This document shows positions 18,309 through 26,384 of a DNA stretch of 64,000 nt, in pieces (positions within the stretch are counted from its first letter, which is position 1; each line of letters starts with the position of its first letter). Under the pieces are notes generated by a model. The model made no database searches, was not told the origin of the DNA, and worked only from the letters and a program-made list of their open reading frames with translations. The position numbers and the translations under genes are program-made. This DNA comes from Frigidibacter sp. (GTDB lineage: Bacteria; Pseudomonadota; Alphaproteobacteria; Rhodobacterales; Rhodobacteraceae), in the NCBI RefSeq assembly GCF_030695035.1, contig NZ_JAUYTT010000008.1, positions 558,001 through 622,000 of the forward strand, written 5' to 3'.

Positions 18309-19727
18309 ATGAAGGATATGCGAGAGCCCGGCGAAAAGGCCCCCTTCCTTCTGGGATGGGAGGAATGGGTGGCGCTGCCCGGGCTCGGCCTGCCGGCGCT
18401 GAAGGCCAAGGTGGATACCGGGGCGCGCACCTCGGCGCTGCACGCCTTCGATATCGAGCCCTTCGGCCCGATCAACGCCCCCAAGGTCCGCTTCGCCATT
18501 CACCCGATCCCGGGGCGCAATGACGTGACCATCCCCTGCTCGGCCCGCGCCATCGACCGGCGCGAGGTGATCTCGTCCAATGGCGAGATGGATTACCGCT
18601 ATGTAATCCGCACCGAGCTGCAGATCGGTGAGCGGCGCTGGCCGGTGGAGGTAACGCTGACCGACCGCGGCCTGATGGCCTACCGGATGCTGATCGGCCG
18701 GCAGGCGCTGGCCGAGGATGTGACGGTGCGCCCGCAGGAAAGTTTCGTGCAGCCACTGCTGGGATACGAGGTCTACCACTCCGCCGCGATGAAGACCGCT
18801 GCCCCGCCCCGCACCCTGCGCATCGCCGTGCTGTCGCGCGAGGGCGGCGCCTATTCCACCCGGCGGCTGGTGACCGAAGGCGAGGCGCGCGGCCATGTGG
18901 TCGAGGTGCTCGACACCACCCGCTGCTATCTGGCGATCAACGCCGCCGAGCCCGCGGTGTGGTATGACGGCCAGCGCCTGCCCCGCTATGACGCCGTGGT
19001 GCCGCGGATCGGCGTGTCCGTCACTGCCTATGGCGCGGCGATCCTGCGCCAGTTCGAGGCGGCGGGGACCTTCGTCGTCAACCCCTCGGAGGGGATCCTC
19101 GCCAGCCGCGACAAGCTGATGGCGCATCAGGTACTGGCCCGCCACCGGGTGCCGATGCCGGTGACCGCCATCGCCTCCTCGCCCAAGGATACCGGCAACC
19201 TGATCGACCTGGTGGGCGCGGCCCCGCTGGTGGTGAAGCTGCTGGAATCCACCCAAGGCCGCGGCGTGGTGCTGGCCGAAACCCGCAAGGCCGCGCAATC
19301 GGTGATCTCGGCCTTTCGCGGGCTGAAGGCGGATTTCCTCGTGCAGCAATTCGTGCGCGAGGCGGGCGGCGAGGATGTGCGCGCGATGGTGATCGGCGGG
19401 CGCATCGCCGCCGCCATGCGCCGCGTCGCCGCCCCGGGCGAGTTCCGGTCGAACCTGCATCAGGGTGGCCGGGCCGAGCCGGTGAAGCTGACCCGCGAGG
19501 AGCGCGACGTGGCGCTCCGCGCCGCCCGCGCCTTCCGGCTGGGGCTGGCGGGGGTGGATCTGCTGCGATCCGATGACGGGCCGAAGGTGCTGGAGGTGAA
19601 CTCCTCGCCGGGCTTCGAGGGCGTGGAAAGCGCCTCGGGCCGGAATGTGGCGCAGATTCTGTATGAAGAGATCGAGCGGCGGGTGCGGCCGGCGCCCGCG
19701 CGGAAGCGGCGCGACCCGGGGGCGTAG
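18309..19727 (+). CDS. RimB-RimK type fusion: aspartyl-protease-like domain plus ATP-grasp ligase
   Basis: A two-domain protein of 472 residues. Residues about 10-150 are a retropepsin-like domain of the ATP-dependent zinc protease/RimB family, with the motif [13 protein letters not shown] (catalytic-type Asp at about residue 40) and MLIGRQAL. Residues about 170-465 are a RimK ATP-grasp ligase: [59 protein letters not shown] and [14 protein letters not shown]. RimK adds glutamates to ribosomal protein S6, and RimB is thought to trim them, so the fusion may add and remove the tail. The domain assignment is firm; the target protein is inferred. Confidence 0.85.
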   Translation: MKDMREPGEKAPFLLGWEEWVALPGLGLPALKAKVDTGARTSALHAFDIEPFGPINAPKVRFAIHPIPGRNDVTIPCSARAIDRREVISSNGEMDYRYVIRTELQIGERRWPVEVTLTDRGLMAYRMLIGRQALAEDVTVRPQESFVQPLLGYEVYHSAAMKTAAPPRTLRIAVLSREGGAYSTRRLVTEGEARGHVVEVLDTTRCYLAINAAEPAVWYDGQRLPRYDAVVPRIGVSVTAYGAAILRQFEAAGTFVVNPSEGILASRDKLMAHQVLARHRVPMPVTAIASSPKDTGNLIDLVGAAPLVVKLLESTQGRGVVLAETRKAAQSVISAFRGLKADFLVQQFVREAGGEDVRAMVIGGRIAAAMRRVAAPGEFRSNLHQGGRAEPVKLTREERDVALRAARAFRLGLAGVDLLRSDDGPKVLEVNSSPGFEGVESASGRNVAQILYEEIERRVRPAPARKRRDPGA

Positions 19728-19810
19728 GCGCCTGTGGCCGGCGCCGGGGGGCCTTCTGCCCCGCATGAAACGAAAGAAGCGGGGGGCCTTCTGCCCCCCG
19801 CGCCCCCCGA

Positions 19811-19832
19811 GGATATTTGGACCAAAACGAAG
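19811..19832 (-). repeat. Dispersed 22-bp intergenic element, copy 1
   Basis: Contains GATATTTGGACCAAAACG on the plus strand and is preceded by a G/C hairpin (GGGGGGCCTTCTGCCCCCCG). Three further copies are at 28323, 35334 and 39550. The central TTTGGACCAAA is palindromic. Copy 1 lies between the RimB-RimK and SufT genes. In the other copies the element reads gene stop, CTTCGTTTTGG(T/C)CC, then hairpin; here no minus-strand gene end is adjacent, so this copy is in the unexpected orientation. Confidence 0.85.
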
Positions 19833-19892
19833 CAAGGCGCGCTGAGCAAGGCTTTGGTCGGCGGCACTGGACCGGGGCGCGGGTATTCCCTA

Positions 19893-19898
19893 TATAAT
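19893..19898 (+). promoter_or_regulatory. Candidate -10 element of sufT
   Basis: TATAAT inside CCCTATATAATCCC, 26 bases before the sufT ATG. A consensus -10 box is rare in this GC-rich sequence. No convincing -35 box is visible, so an activator may be needed. No terminator hairpin separates it from the coding sequence. Confidence 0.45.
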
Positions 19899-19923
19899 CC
19901 CTCAACAACCCAGTGAGAGTGCC

Positions 19924-20301
19924 ATGAACGCCGAAGCCGCCAACCCGATTGCCGACCCGCTTGAAGGCACGCCGCTGATCAAGCCGTCCAGCACCGACCA
20001 TCCGCTTTATGACAATGTGGTGGATGCCTGCCGCTCTGTGTTCGACCCGGAGATCCCGGTGAACATCTACGATCTGGGGCTGGTCTACACGATCGAGATC
20101 AATGCCGAGAACGAGGTCGACGTGATCATGACCCTGACTGCACCCGGCTGCCCGGTGGCGGGCGAGATGCCCGGCTGGGTCGCCGAGGCGATCGAGCCGC
20201 TGGACGGGGTGAAGATGGTCAATGTGCAACTGACCTGGGAGCCGCAATGGGGCATGGACATGATGTCGGATGAAGCGCGGCTGGAACTGGGGTTCATGTG
20301 A
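19924..20301 (+). CDS. sufT: SufT/MIP18-family Fe-S cluster assembly protein
   Basis: Cytoplasmic iron-sulfur maturation factor, 125 residues, of the DUF59/MIP18 family. The core is ACRSVFDPEIPVNIYDLGLVY, then VIMTLTAPGCPVAGEM containing the conserved cysteine of the T-x-P-G-C-P motif, and a C-terminal LTWEPQWGMDMMSDEARLEL. The W-x-P-x-W-x-x-x-x-M end is characteristic of SufT. The rest of a suf operon is not in the window, but an A-type carrier gene lies 1.6 kb downstream. AGTGAGAGTGCC precedes the ATG, with a weak ribosome-binding site. Confidence 0.88.
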   Translation: MNAEAANPIADPLEGTPLIKPSSTDHPLYDNVVDACRSVFDPEIPVNIYDLGLVYTIEINAENEVDVIMTLTAPGCPVAGEMPGWVAEAIEPLDGVKMVNVQLTWEPQWGMDMMSDEARLELGFM

Positions 20302-20305
20302 GTTG

Positions 20306-20433
20306 CCGCATATCAAGCCTCTGGGCTTGATATGCGGGGCATCAAGCCTGCGGGATTGATGTGCCGGGCATCAAGCCTGCGGGATTGATGTGGGGGTTAT
20401 CAAGCCTCAGAGCTTGATAAGCTTGGATCAAGC
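20306..20433 (+). repeat. Array of 29-bp-spaced palindromes upstream of the SatD-like gene
   Basis: ATCAAG(C) recurs at 20312, 20341, 20370, 20399 and 20427: three intervals of exactly 29 bases and one of 28. Each of the first four copies is followed by a complementary TTGAT, giving hairpins: 20306-20319/20324-20337 (14 bp, perfect), 20341-20348 and 20370-20377 with one mismatch each, and 20397-20405/20412-20420 (9 bp, perfect). The fifth is the small palindrome GCTTGGATCAAGC. The array starts 5 bases after the sufT stop and ends 16 bases before the next ATG. Confidence 0.85.
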
Positions 20434-20449
20434 GACTAGGCTTTATCCC

Positions 20450-21085
20450 ATGACCGAACCCGCCGCCATCCTGACCGGAGACCTGATCGGCTCCACCGAC
20501 GCCCCCGAGGCGCTGGAGGCGACGATGGCGCGTCTGGCCGCTGCGGCGCAGGAGATCGCCCGCTGGCAGCGCGGCAGCGCCCGCTTCACCCGGTTTCGCG
20601 GCGATGGTTGGCAGATGCGCACCGATCCCGAACTGGCGCTGCGCGCCTCCTTCTATATTCACGCCTGCCTGCGCGCGAGCGAAGGCCTGCTGAACACCCG
20701 CATCGCCATCGGGCTCGGCCCGGTCGGCAGCCTCGGCAGCACCGACCTGTCGGATGCGCAAGGTCCGGCGCTCACCGCTTCGGGCCATGCACTGGACAGG
20801 ATGCGCCGCACGCGCCGCTTTGCCATCGCCGGAGCGGACGTGGACCCGCGGGACGAGATCATCGTGCAGCTGATCGAGGATATCGTGCTGCGCTGGACGC
20901 GCCCGCAGGCCGAGGCGGCGGCGCTGGCGCTGCCCTACCCGGCCCCGACGCTGGAGGAGATCGGGCAAAAGCTCGGCATCACTGCGCAGGCGGTCAGCTA
21001 TCGCCTCTCGGCCGGTTCCGTGCAGAGCCTGCGCGACGCGATCACCGCCTGGGAAGACGACCGCAGCGCGAGAGAGGCCCCATGA
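20450..21085 (+). CDS. SatD-like protein with C-terminal helix-turn-helix
   Basis: A 211-residue protein of the SatD type. The N-terminal AAILTGDLIGSTDAPEALEA matches the I-x-G-D-x-I-G-S opening of SatD proteins, followed by FTRFRGDGWQMRTDPELALRAS and a nucleotide-cyclase-like SATDLSDAQGPALTASG region (Gly-Ser-Thr-Asp-Leu). The last 45 residues (APTLEEIGQKLGITAQAVSYRLSAGSVQSL) form a helix-turn-helix like the sigma-70 region 4 or LuxR type. SatD is linked to acid tolerance in streptococci, but its activity is unknown. The 29-bp palindrome array immediately upstream is a possible operator for its own DNA-binding domain. Confidence 0.72.
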   Translation: MTEPAAILTGDLIGSTDAPEALEATMARLAAAAQEIARWQRGSARFTRFRGDGWQMRTDPELALRASFYIHACLRASEGLLNTRIAIGLGPVGSLGSTDLSDAQGPALTASGHALDRMRRTRRFAIAGADVDPRDEIIVQLIEDIVLRWTRPQAEAAALALPYPAPTLEEIGQKLGITAQAVSYRLSAGSVQSLRDAITAWEDDRSAREAP

Positions 21086-21789
21086 TCCAGACCTTCGCCG
21101 CCCTGCTGATCGCGCATATCCTTGCCGATTTCGTGCTGCAGACCCGCTGGATGGTCACCCACAAGCGCCGCGCCGGGGTGCTGTTGCTGCACAGCGCGCT
21201 GGTGCTGGCCGCCGCGCAGGCCGTCACCGGCCAGCCGGCGGCGCCTGGACTGCTGGCACTGGCGGCGGCGCATCTGCTGATCGACGCGGTGAAGCTGCGG
21301 CTGCCGCCGGGGCTGGGGGCCTTCCTCTGGGATCAGGCGGCGCATCTGGCGACGCTGGCGCTGGCGGCCGTGCTGATGCCGGACCTCTGGGCCAGCGGAT
21401 ACTGGCCGGTGCTGCTGCCGGATGCCGGGGCCGTTCTCAGTGCGCTCCTCTGGCTGGCCGGGCTGGTCCTCGCCACCCGCGCCGGGGGCTTTGCGGTGGG
21501 CATGCTGATGGCGGGCCTTGCCGATACCCGCCCGCCCGAGGGGTTGCCGAAGGGCGGGCAGGTCATCGGCCTGCTGGAGCGCGGGCTGATCTTCGTGCTG
21601 ATGACCGCCGGCCAGCCCGAGGCCATCGGCTTCCTGATCGCCGCCAAATCCATCCTGCGCTTTGGCACCGTCACCGCCGCCGAGGATCGGGCGGTTTCCG
21701 AATATGTCATCATCGGCACGCTGGCGAGTTTTGGCTGGGCGATCCTCGCCGCGCTGGCGACCACGCGGCTTCTGGCAGCGCTTGCTTGA
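21082..21789 (+). CDS. DUF3307 integral membrane protein
   Basis: A polytopic inner-membrane protein of 235 residues, overlapping the SatD-like gene by ATGA, so the two are translationally coupled. It begins MIQTFAALLIAHILADFVLQ; the HxxADF-Q-T-W motif is the hallmark of DUF3307. About six hydrophobic segments follow, including LLALAAAHLLIDAVK, VLSALLWLAGLVLATRAGGF, LLERGLIFVLMTAGQPEAIGF and SEYVIIGTLASFGWAILAALA. LLERGLIF and IAAKSILRF recur in the family. SatD and DUF3307 genes are often paired; the function is unknown. Confidence 0.8.
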   Translation: MIQTFAALLIAHILADFVLQTRWMVTHKRRAGVLLLHSALVLAAAQAVTGQPAAPGLLALAAAHLLIDAVKLRLPPGLGAFLWDQAAHLATLALAAVLMPDLWASGYWPVLLPDAGAVLSALLWLAGLVLATRAGGFAVGMLMAGLADTRPPEGLPKGGQVIGLLERGLIFVLMTAGQPEAIGFLIAAKSILRFGTVTAAEDRAVSEYVIIGTLASFGWAILAALATTRLLAALA

Positions 21790-21857
21790 GATTTCGACAT
21801 CCGCGCCCTATGTTGGAGACGACACCAGAAGGACTACCCCCCAATAAGGACCGCCTC

Positions 21858-22217
21858 ATGTTCGGCATCCCCGGCCAATCCCCCGTCTCCATCACCCCCG
21901 CCGCCGCCGCCCAGATTGCGCGGCTGATGGCGAAGGACGGCGCGCATGGCCTGCGCATCGGCGTCAAGAAGGGCGGCTGCGCGGGGATGGAATACACGAT
22001 GGAAATCGCCGCCGAACCCGGCCCGATGGACGAGGTGGTGGAACAGGGCGGCGCAAGGGTGATGATCGCGCCGATGGCGCAGATGTTCCTGTTCGGCACC
22101 GAGATCGACTATGAAACCTCGCTGCTGGAAGCAGGATTCAAGTTCAACAACCCCAATGTGGCCGAAGCCTGCGGCTGCGGCGAGTCGATCCGCTTCAAGG
22201 ACGAACCTGCCGCCTGA
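21858..22217 (+). CDS. HesB/IscA/SufA-family Fe-S carrier
   Basis: A-type iron-sulfur carrier, 119 residues. The start at 21858 follows ATAAGGA. The three conserved cysteines are present: GGCAGMEY (Cys at about residue 41) and EACGCGESI (two cysteines near 107-109). NPNVAEACGCGESIRF is the standard C-terminal motif. It likely receives Fe-S clusters from the SUF scaffold and passes them to apo-enzymes. It stands 68 bases after the DUF3307 gene. SufA and ErpA cannot be separated from sequence alone. Confidence 0.9.
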   Translation: MFGIPGQSPVSITPAAAAQIARLMAKDGAHGLRIGVKKGGCAGMEYTMEIAAEPGPMDEVVEQGGARVMIAPMAQMFLFGTEIDYETSLLEAGFKFNNPNVAEACGCGESIRFKDEPAA

Positions 22218-22310
22218 TCCGGGGCCTGATCGCTGCATCTGCATTTGCCCATTTCCAACTTCGCCCGGCTTGCCTAGTCTGTCCCCGACCCCTGAGACAG
22301 GAGAATGGCG

Positions 22311-23057
22311 ATGCGGCAGAAACTGGCGGCTGGCAACTGGAAGATGAACGGCATGGCGGCCTCTCTGGCCGAGTTCGATGCGCTGGTGGCGGCGTTCCCT
22401 GCCCCGGCCTGCGAGGTGCTGATCTGCCCGCCCGCCACGCTGATCGCCCGCATGGCCGCCCGGCCCGGCGCAGGATCGGTCGCCGTCGGCGGGCAGGATT
22501 GCCACGCCAAGGCCTCGGGTGCGCATACCGGCGATATCTCGGCCGACATGCTGGCCGATGCCGGGGCCAGCCATGTGATCCTTGGCCATTCCGAGCGGCG
22601 CGCCGATCATGCCGAGAGCGATGCGATGGTGCGGGCCAAGACCGAGGCGGCCCATGCCGCCGATCTGGTCGCGGTGGTTTGCGTGGGCGAGACGGAAGGT
22701 GAGCGGGATGCCGGTTCGACGCTGGCGGTGATCGGCGGGCAGTTGGCGGGATCGGTACCGGATGCGGCGACGGGGGCGACGACCGTGATCGCCTATGAGC
22801 CGGTCTGGGCCATCGGCACCGGGCGCACCCCCACCAATGACCAGATCGCCGAGGTGCATGGCTTCCTGCGCGCCGAACTGGTGGCGCGGTTCGGGGCCGA
22901 GGGCGAGGCGTTCCGGCTGCTCTATGGCGGGTCGGTCAAGCCCTCGAACGCTGCCGAGATCTTTGCGATTGCCGATGTCGATGGCGCGCTGGTGGGTGGC
23001 GCGTCGCTGAAGGCGGTGGATTTCGGGGCGATCGTCACCGCGCTGGAGACGGCTTGA
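22311..23057 (+). CDS. tpiA: Triose-phosphate isomerase
   Basis: Interconverts dihydroxyacetone phosphate and glyceraldehyde 3-phosphate in glycolysis/gluconeogenesis; 248 residues. The substrate-binding Asn/Lys in [10 protein letters not shown], the catalytic His in [10 protein letters not shown], the catalytic Glu in [17 protein letters not shown] (loop 6) and the phosphate loop [13 protein letters not shown] are intact. The ATG at 22311 is preferred over the in-frame ATG at 22305 because ACAGGAG lies seven bases before the former and abuts the latter. No other glycolytic gene is adjacent; two GAPDH genes are further on at 58785-61045. Confidence 0.97.
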   Translation: MRQKLAAGNWKMNGMAASLAEFDALVAAFPAPACEVLICPPATLIARMAARPGAGSVAVGGQDCHAKASGAHTGDISADMLADAGASHVILGHSERRADHAESDAMVRAKTEAAHAADLVAVVCVGETEGERDAGSTLAVIGGQLAGSVPDAATGATTVIAYEPVWAIGTGRTPTNDQIAEVHGFLRAELVARFGAEGEAFRLLYGGSVKPSNAAEIFAIADVDGALVGGASLKAVDFGAIVTALETA

Positions 23058-23094
23058 AGACCCAATCTTTTTGGCATCTTGCGGGGCGATCTTC

Positions 23095-24267
23095 ATGCGA
23101 ACTCTGAAGCAATCCCCCACCGATCCGGCCTTCGTGCAGAACCCCTATCCGTTCTATGACCGGGTCCGCGCGGCGGGCCCGGTGGTGATGTGGGAGGATT
23201 ACGGCCTGCCGGTATCCGCCAGCGCCGCGACCATCGGGGTGATCTTGCGCGACCGGCGGCTGGGGCGGGCGCCGCCGCCGGAATTCGCACCCGCGATCCC
23301 CCCGCATCTCGCGCCCTTCTATGCCATCGAGGCGCATTCGATGCTGGAGCTGGACCCGCCGCAGCAGACGCGGCTGCGGAGCCAGGTGCTGCGCGCCTTC
23401 ACCTCGCGCAGGATCGCCGGGCTCGCGCCCGAGATTGCGGCGCTGACCCATCAGCTGATCGACGCACTGCCAGAGGGGCCGGTGGACCTTCTGGCAGGCT
23501 TCGCGCAGCACCTGCCGGTGATCGTGATCGCCCGGCTGCTGGGGGTGCCGGAGAGCCGCGCGCCGGACCTCGTGGCCTGGTCGAACGCGATGGTGGGGAT
23601 GTATCAGGCGCGGCGCGACCGTAGGGCGGAAGATGCCGCCGTGGCCGCCGCCCTCGCCTTCTCGGACTACCTGCGCGGGCTGGTGGCGGACCGGACCCGG
23701 CAGCCGGGGGATGACCTGATCAGCCATCTGATCGCGGCGGGGGATCAGCTGTCGCCCGAGGAGCTGATCTCGACCTGCATCCTGCTGCTCAATGCCGGGC
23801 ATGAGGCGACGGTGCATACGCTTGGCAATGGGATCAAGTGCTTGCTGGAGGCGAAGGTGCCGGCAGAGGCCTTGGCGCCGGACCGGATCGAGGCGCTGGT
23901 GGAGGAGATCCTGCGCTACGACCCGCCGCTGCACCTGTTCCTGCGCTGGATCCATGAGGACATGGAGATCGCCGGCCACCCCTTCGCCCGCGGCACCCGG
24001 ATCGGCTGTCTGCTGGCCGGCGGCAACCGCGATCCGCAGGCCTGGGAGCGGCCGGAGCGGTTCATCCTCGACCGGCTGGTGAAGCCGAACCTCGCCTTCG
24101 GCGGCGGCGCGCATTTCTGCATCGGGGCGCCTCTGGCGCGGCTGGAGCTGCAGGTGGCGCTGCCGATCCTGTTCGCGCGGCTGCCGGGGCTGCGGCTGAA
24201 GGGCAAGCCGCGCTATGCGGATCTCTACCATTTTCACGGGCTGGAGCGGGTGGTGGTGACGCGCTGA
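23095..24267 (+). CDS. Cytochrome P450
   Basis: A soluble bacterial P450 monooxygenase of 390 residues. The I-helix has LLNAGHEATVHTLGNG with the oxygen-activating acid/Thr pair, the K-helix has EEILRYDPP (ExxR), and the haem loop is AFGGGAHFCIGAPLARLEL with the ligand cysteine at about residue 345. The class (CYP number) and substrate cannot be assigned. No ferredoxin or ferredoxin reductase gene is next to it, so electrons probably come from shared partners. The ATG at 23095 is chosen; a TTG eight codons upstream is open. It follows tpiA by 37 bases with no clear terminator. Confidence 0.93.
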   Translation: MRTLKQSPTDPAFVQNPYPFYDRVRAAGPVVMWEDYGLPVSASAATIGVILRDRRLGRAPPPEFAPAIPPHLAPFYAIEAHSMLELDPPQQTRLRSQVLRAFTSRRIAGLAPEIAALTHQLIDALPEGPVDLLAGFAQHLPVIVIARLLGVPESRAPDLVAWSNAMVGMYQARRDRRAEDAAVAAALAFSDYLRGLVADRTRQPGDDLISHLIAAGDQLSPEELISTCILLLNAGHEATVHTLGNGIKCLLEAKVPAEALAPDRIEALVEEILRYDPPLHLFLRWIHEDMEIAGHPFARGTRIGCLLAGGNRDPQAWERPERFILDRLVKPNLAFGGGAHFCIGAPLARLELQVALPILFARLPGLRLKGKPRYADLYHFHGLERVVVTR

Positions 24268-24357
24268 GGTGCGCCTCCCCCGCCATCCGAGCGGCAGTTC
24301 CACGGGCCGCCCCACCATGCTAAGCCAGTGTGCCTCGTCAGGAAAAGGGCCGCAGAT

Positions 24358-25116
24358 GTGAGCAAGGCAGACTGGACGATTCGTATCGTCACCCTCGAAA
24401 CCGACATCAACCGACGAGCGCCGCTGCTGCGCCGGCTTGAGGAGTTGGGGCTTGCCTATGAGCTGAGCTTCGGATTCGACGGCCGAACGGGCTGCACCCC
24501 TGACATGGAGGCGCGGATCGATCGCGCCACCGCAGAGCGCCGCCGCCGCAGGCCATTGACGGATGCAGAGTTCGCCTGCGCGCTGTCGCACCGACATATC
24601 TACGAGATAATTATCGCCCGCGATGAGCCGGGCTGCATCGTTCTAGAGGATGATGCGCAGGTCGGCCCCGCCTTCGCCAGCTTTGTGCGCAGCGGAGCCT
24701 ATCGCGGTTATCCGATGCTGCTGCTGGATTACGGCGCCGCCTATGTCTGGCCCGCCCCGAGACCTCTGGGCCAGAGGCTGATGGCACATCGGCTGGCGCA
24801 GACGCCGGGTCTGGCCACTGGTTACACGCTTGATCGCAGCGCAGCGCAAGCGCTGCTACGGGCGACGAATCCGGTCTGCGACGTCGCAGACTGGCCGATG
24901 CCGCTGGAACGTCTGGGCGCAGCCCTGGTGGCGCCGCGGATCGTCGGCCATCCGGCGCCAGGCGTCCTGTCCAACATCGACGCGGGCCGGCTGGCCATGA
25001 AGCTGCAGAGCCGGCCGAAATCCAAGGCCCGCTATCTGACCGCGGCCTATTGGCGGTGGCGGTGGGCAAAGCGGCGGGGACTGCACTTCCCGATAGGGCC
25101 GGCTGTGACGGACTAA
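24358..25116 (+). CDS. Glycosyltransferase family 25 protein
   Basis: Probable lipopolysaccharide or surface-glycan glycosyltransferase, 252 residues. The N-terminal WTIRIVTLETDINRRAPLL, the FACALSHRHIYEIIIA region and the acidic metal-site motif CIVLEDDAQVG (about residues 95-105) are typical of the GT25/LPS_glyco-transf_25 family. It is written from the GTG at 24358, which has AGGAAAAGGG eight bases upstream; a GTG at 24328 is an in-frame alternative. It is the first of four sugar-transfer genes that occupy 24358-28238. Confidence 0.82.
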   Translation: MSKADWTIRIVTLETDINRRAPLLRRLEELGLAYELSFGFDGRTGCTPDMEARIDRATAERRRRRPLTDAEFACALSHRHIYEIIIARDEPGCIVLEDDAQVGPAFASFVRSGAYRGYPMLLLDYGAAYVWPAPRPLGQRLMAHRLAQTPGLATGYTLDRSAAQALLRATNPVCDVADWPMPLERLGAALVAPRIVGHPAPGVLSNIDAGRLAMKLQSRPKSKARYLTAAYWRWRWAKRRGLHFPIGPAVTD

Positions 25117-25144
25117 CCGGCGCCAAGCCTCGCCCACGCTGCCC

Positions 25145-26293
25145 TCAGCGAGAGGCAGGCATCAGCGCCAGCAACCGTTCCTCCAGCAGCGCCAGCAGGC
25201 GGCCATTGTCGAAGCGCTCCACCGCCAGTGTGCGCGCCCGGCCCGCCATGCCCTCCGTCGGCAGGCTGCCGTCCAGCACGCCGCGGATGAGGGCGGCGAA
25301 GCCCGCTTCGTCGCGTTCCTCGACCAGATAGCCGGTCTCGCCTTCCACCACCGCCTCGGGGATGCCGGCATGGCGGGTGGAGAGCACGATGCAACCGGCC
25401 GACAGCGCCTCTTGAATCACCGTCGGCAGGCCTTCGGTATTGCCCTTGGCGTCGGTCAGCGAGTGCTGGACGAAGACCTGAGCGCGGGCCAGCATCTCGC
25501 GCACCTGCTCATGCGGCAGCGCGCCGTGGAGGGTCACACGCCCGCCCATGCCCGCGGTGGCGACCATGGCGCGCAGCGGCTCCAGCATCGGGCCGTCGCC
25601 GACGATGTCGAGCATGGCATGGGGATGCGCCGCCGCCCCGGCAAGGAAGGCGCGCAGGGTGATGTCCGGGGCCTTCTTGTCGATCAGGCGGCCCACGGCG
25701 AGGAAGCTGCCGGGGCGCTTGTCCCCCGGCAGGAACCGCCCCGTCGCCACGCCCGAGGGGATCACCTGGCTGTGCGGGTGGGAAATCCCGTGCCGCGCGA
25801 GGTTGTCGAGCAGGAATTGCGACACCGCGAACACCCCCGCCAGCCGCGGCATGGTCTGGCGCAGGGCGGTGACGTTGCGGGGCTTGCGCAGGTCCTTGGA
25901 GGCGTCATAGCCGCGGAAGTAGGTGAAGATCGGCAGGCCCATGGCATTGGCGACCGGGGCCAGCGCGACAGCCTCGGGGCCGAACTCACACAGGATCGCC
26001 TGCACCCGCTCGGCGCGCAGGAACGCCTCCAGCGCGCGGCGGGTCTGACCGTAGGGAACCGAAGTCGCGCCATAGCGCCATTTGCCCATGACCGAGGCCA
26101 GCGGCTGCTGCCACAGGTCCACCGCGCCGAAGCCTTTCCGCGAGCGGCGGATGGCGGGGCGCCCATGGGGATTGCTGCCGTTCAGCTTGTTGGCGATCAC
26201 CACCGTGTCGCCGCCGAAAAGATGCTCGATATGGCGGTTAACGAAGGTCTCGCCCGGCTTGTGATAGCCGCCGGTGGCTATGGCGATGCGCAT
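25145..26293 (-). CDS. Glycosyltransferase family 4 protein
   Basis: A GT-B fold glycosyltransferase of 382 residues. It opens MRIAIATGGYHKPGETFVNRH, and the C-terminal donor domain has FLAVGRLIDKKAPDITLRAF, the DIVGDGPMLEPL strand, HGALPHEQVREMLARAQVFV and the nucleotide-sugar motif EGLPTVIQEALSAGCIVLST (E-x7-E). The early GETFVNRHIEHL resembles WcaL/AmsK-type colanic-acid transferases, where it binds the acceptor. It is divergent from the next gene and convergent with the GT25 gene. Substrate unknown. Confidence 0.88.
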   Translation of the reverse strand: MRIAIATGGYHKPGETFVNRHIEHLFGGDTVVIANKLNGSNPHGRPAIRRSRKGFGAVDLWQQPLASVMGKWRYGATSVPYGQTRRALEAFLRAERVQAILCEFGPEAVALAPVANAMGLPIFTYFRGYDASKDLRKPRNVTALRQTMPRLAGVFAVSQFLLDNLARHGISHPHSQVIPSGVATGRFLPGDKRPGSFLAVGRLIDKKAPDITLRAFLAGAAAHPHAMLDIVGDGPMLEPLRAMVATAGMGGRVTLHGALPHEQVREMLARAQVFVQHSLTDAKGNTEGLPTVIQEALSAGCIVLSTRHAGIPEAVVEGETGYLVEERDEAGFAALIRGVLDGSLPTEGMAGRARTLAVERFDNGRLLALLEERLLALMPASR

Positions 26294-26384
26294 CTCGTGC
26301 TGTTACCTTCCGATCCCGAGAGTTGGCCAAGCGACGGCCAGCGCTCCACGGTTAGACCAAGCCACCCTGCGCCGAAAGCCCTTC

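Noticed and set aside
20306-20433. Possible small CRISPR array in the 29-base periodic region
   Set aside because: Repeats and intervals are the same continuous unit, so there are no unique spacers, each unit is palindromic, and no cas gene is in the window.
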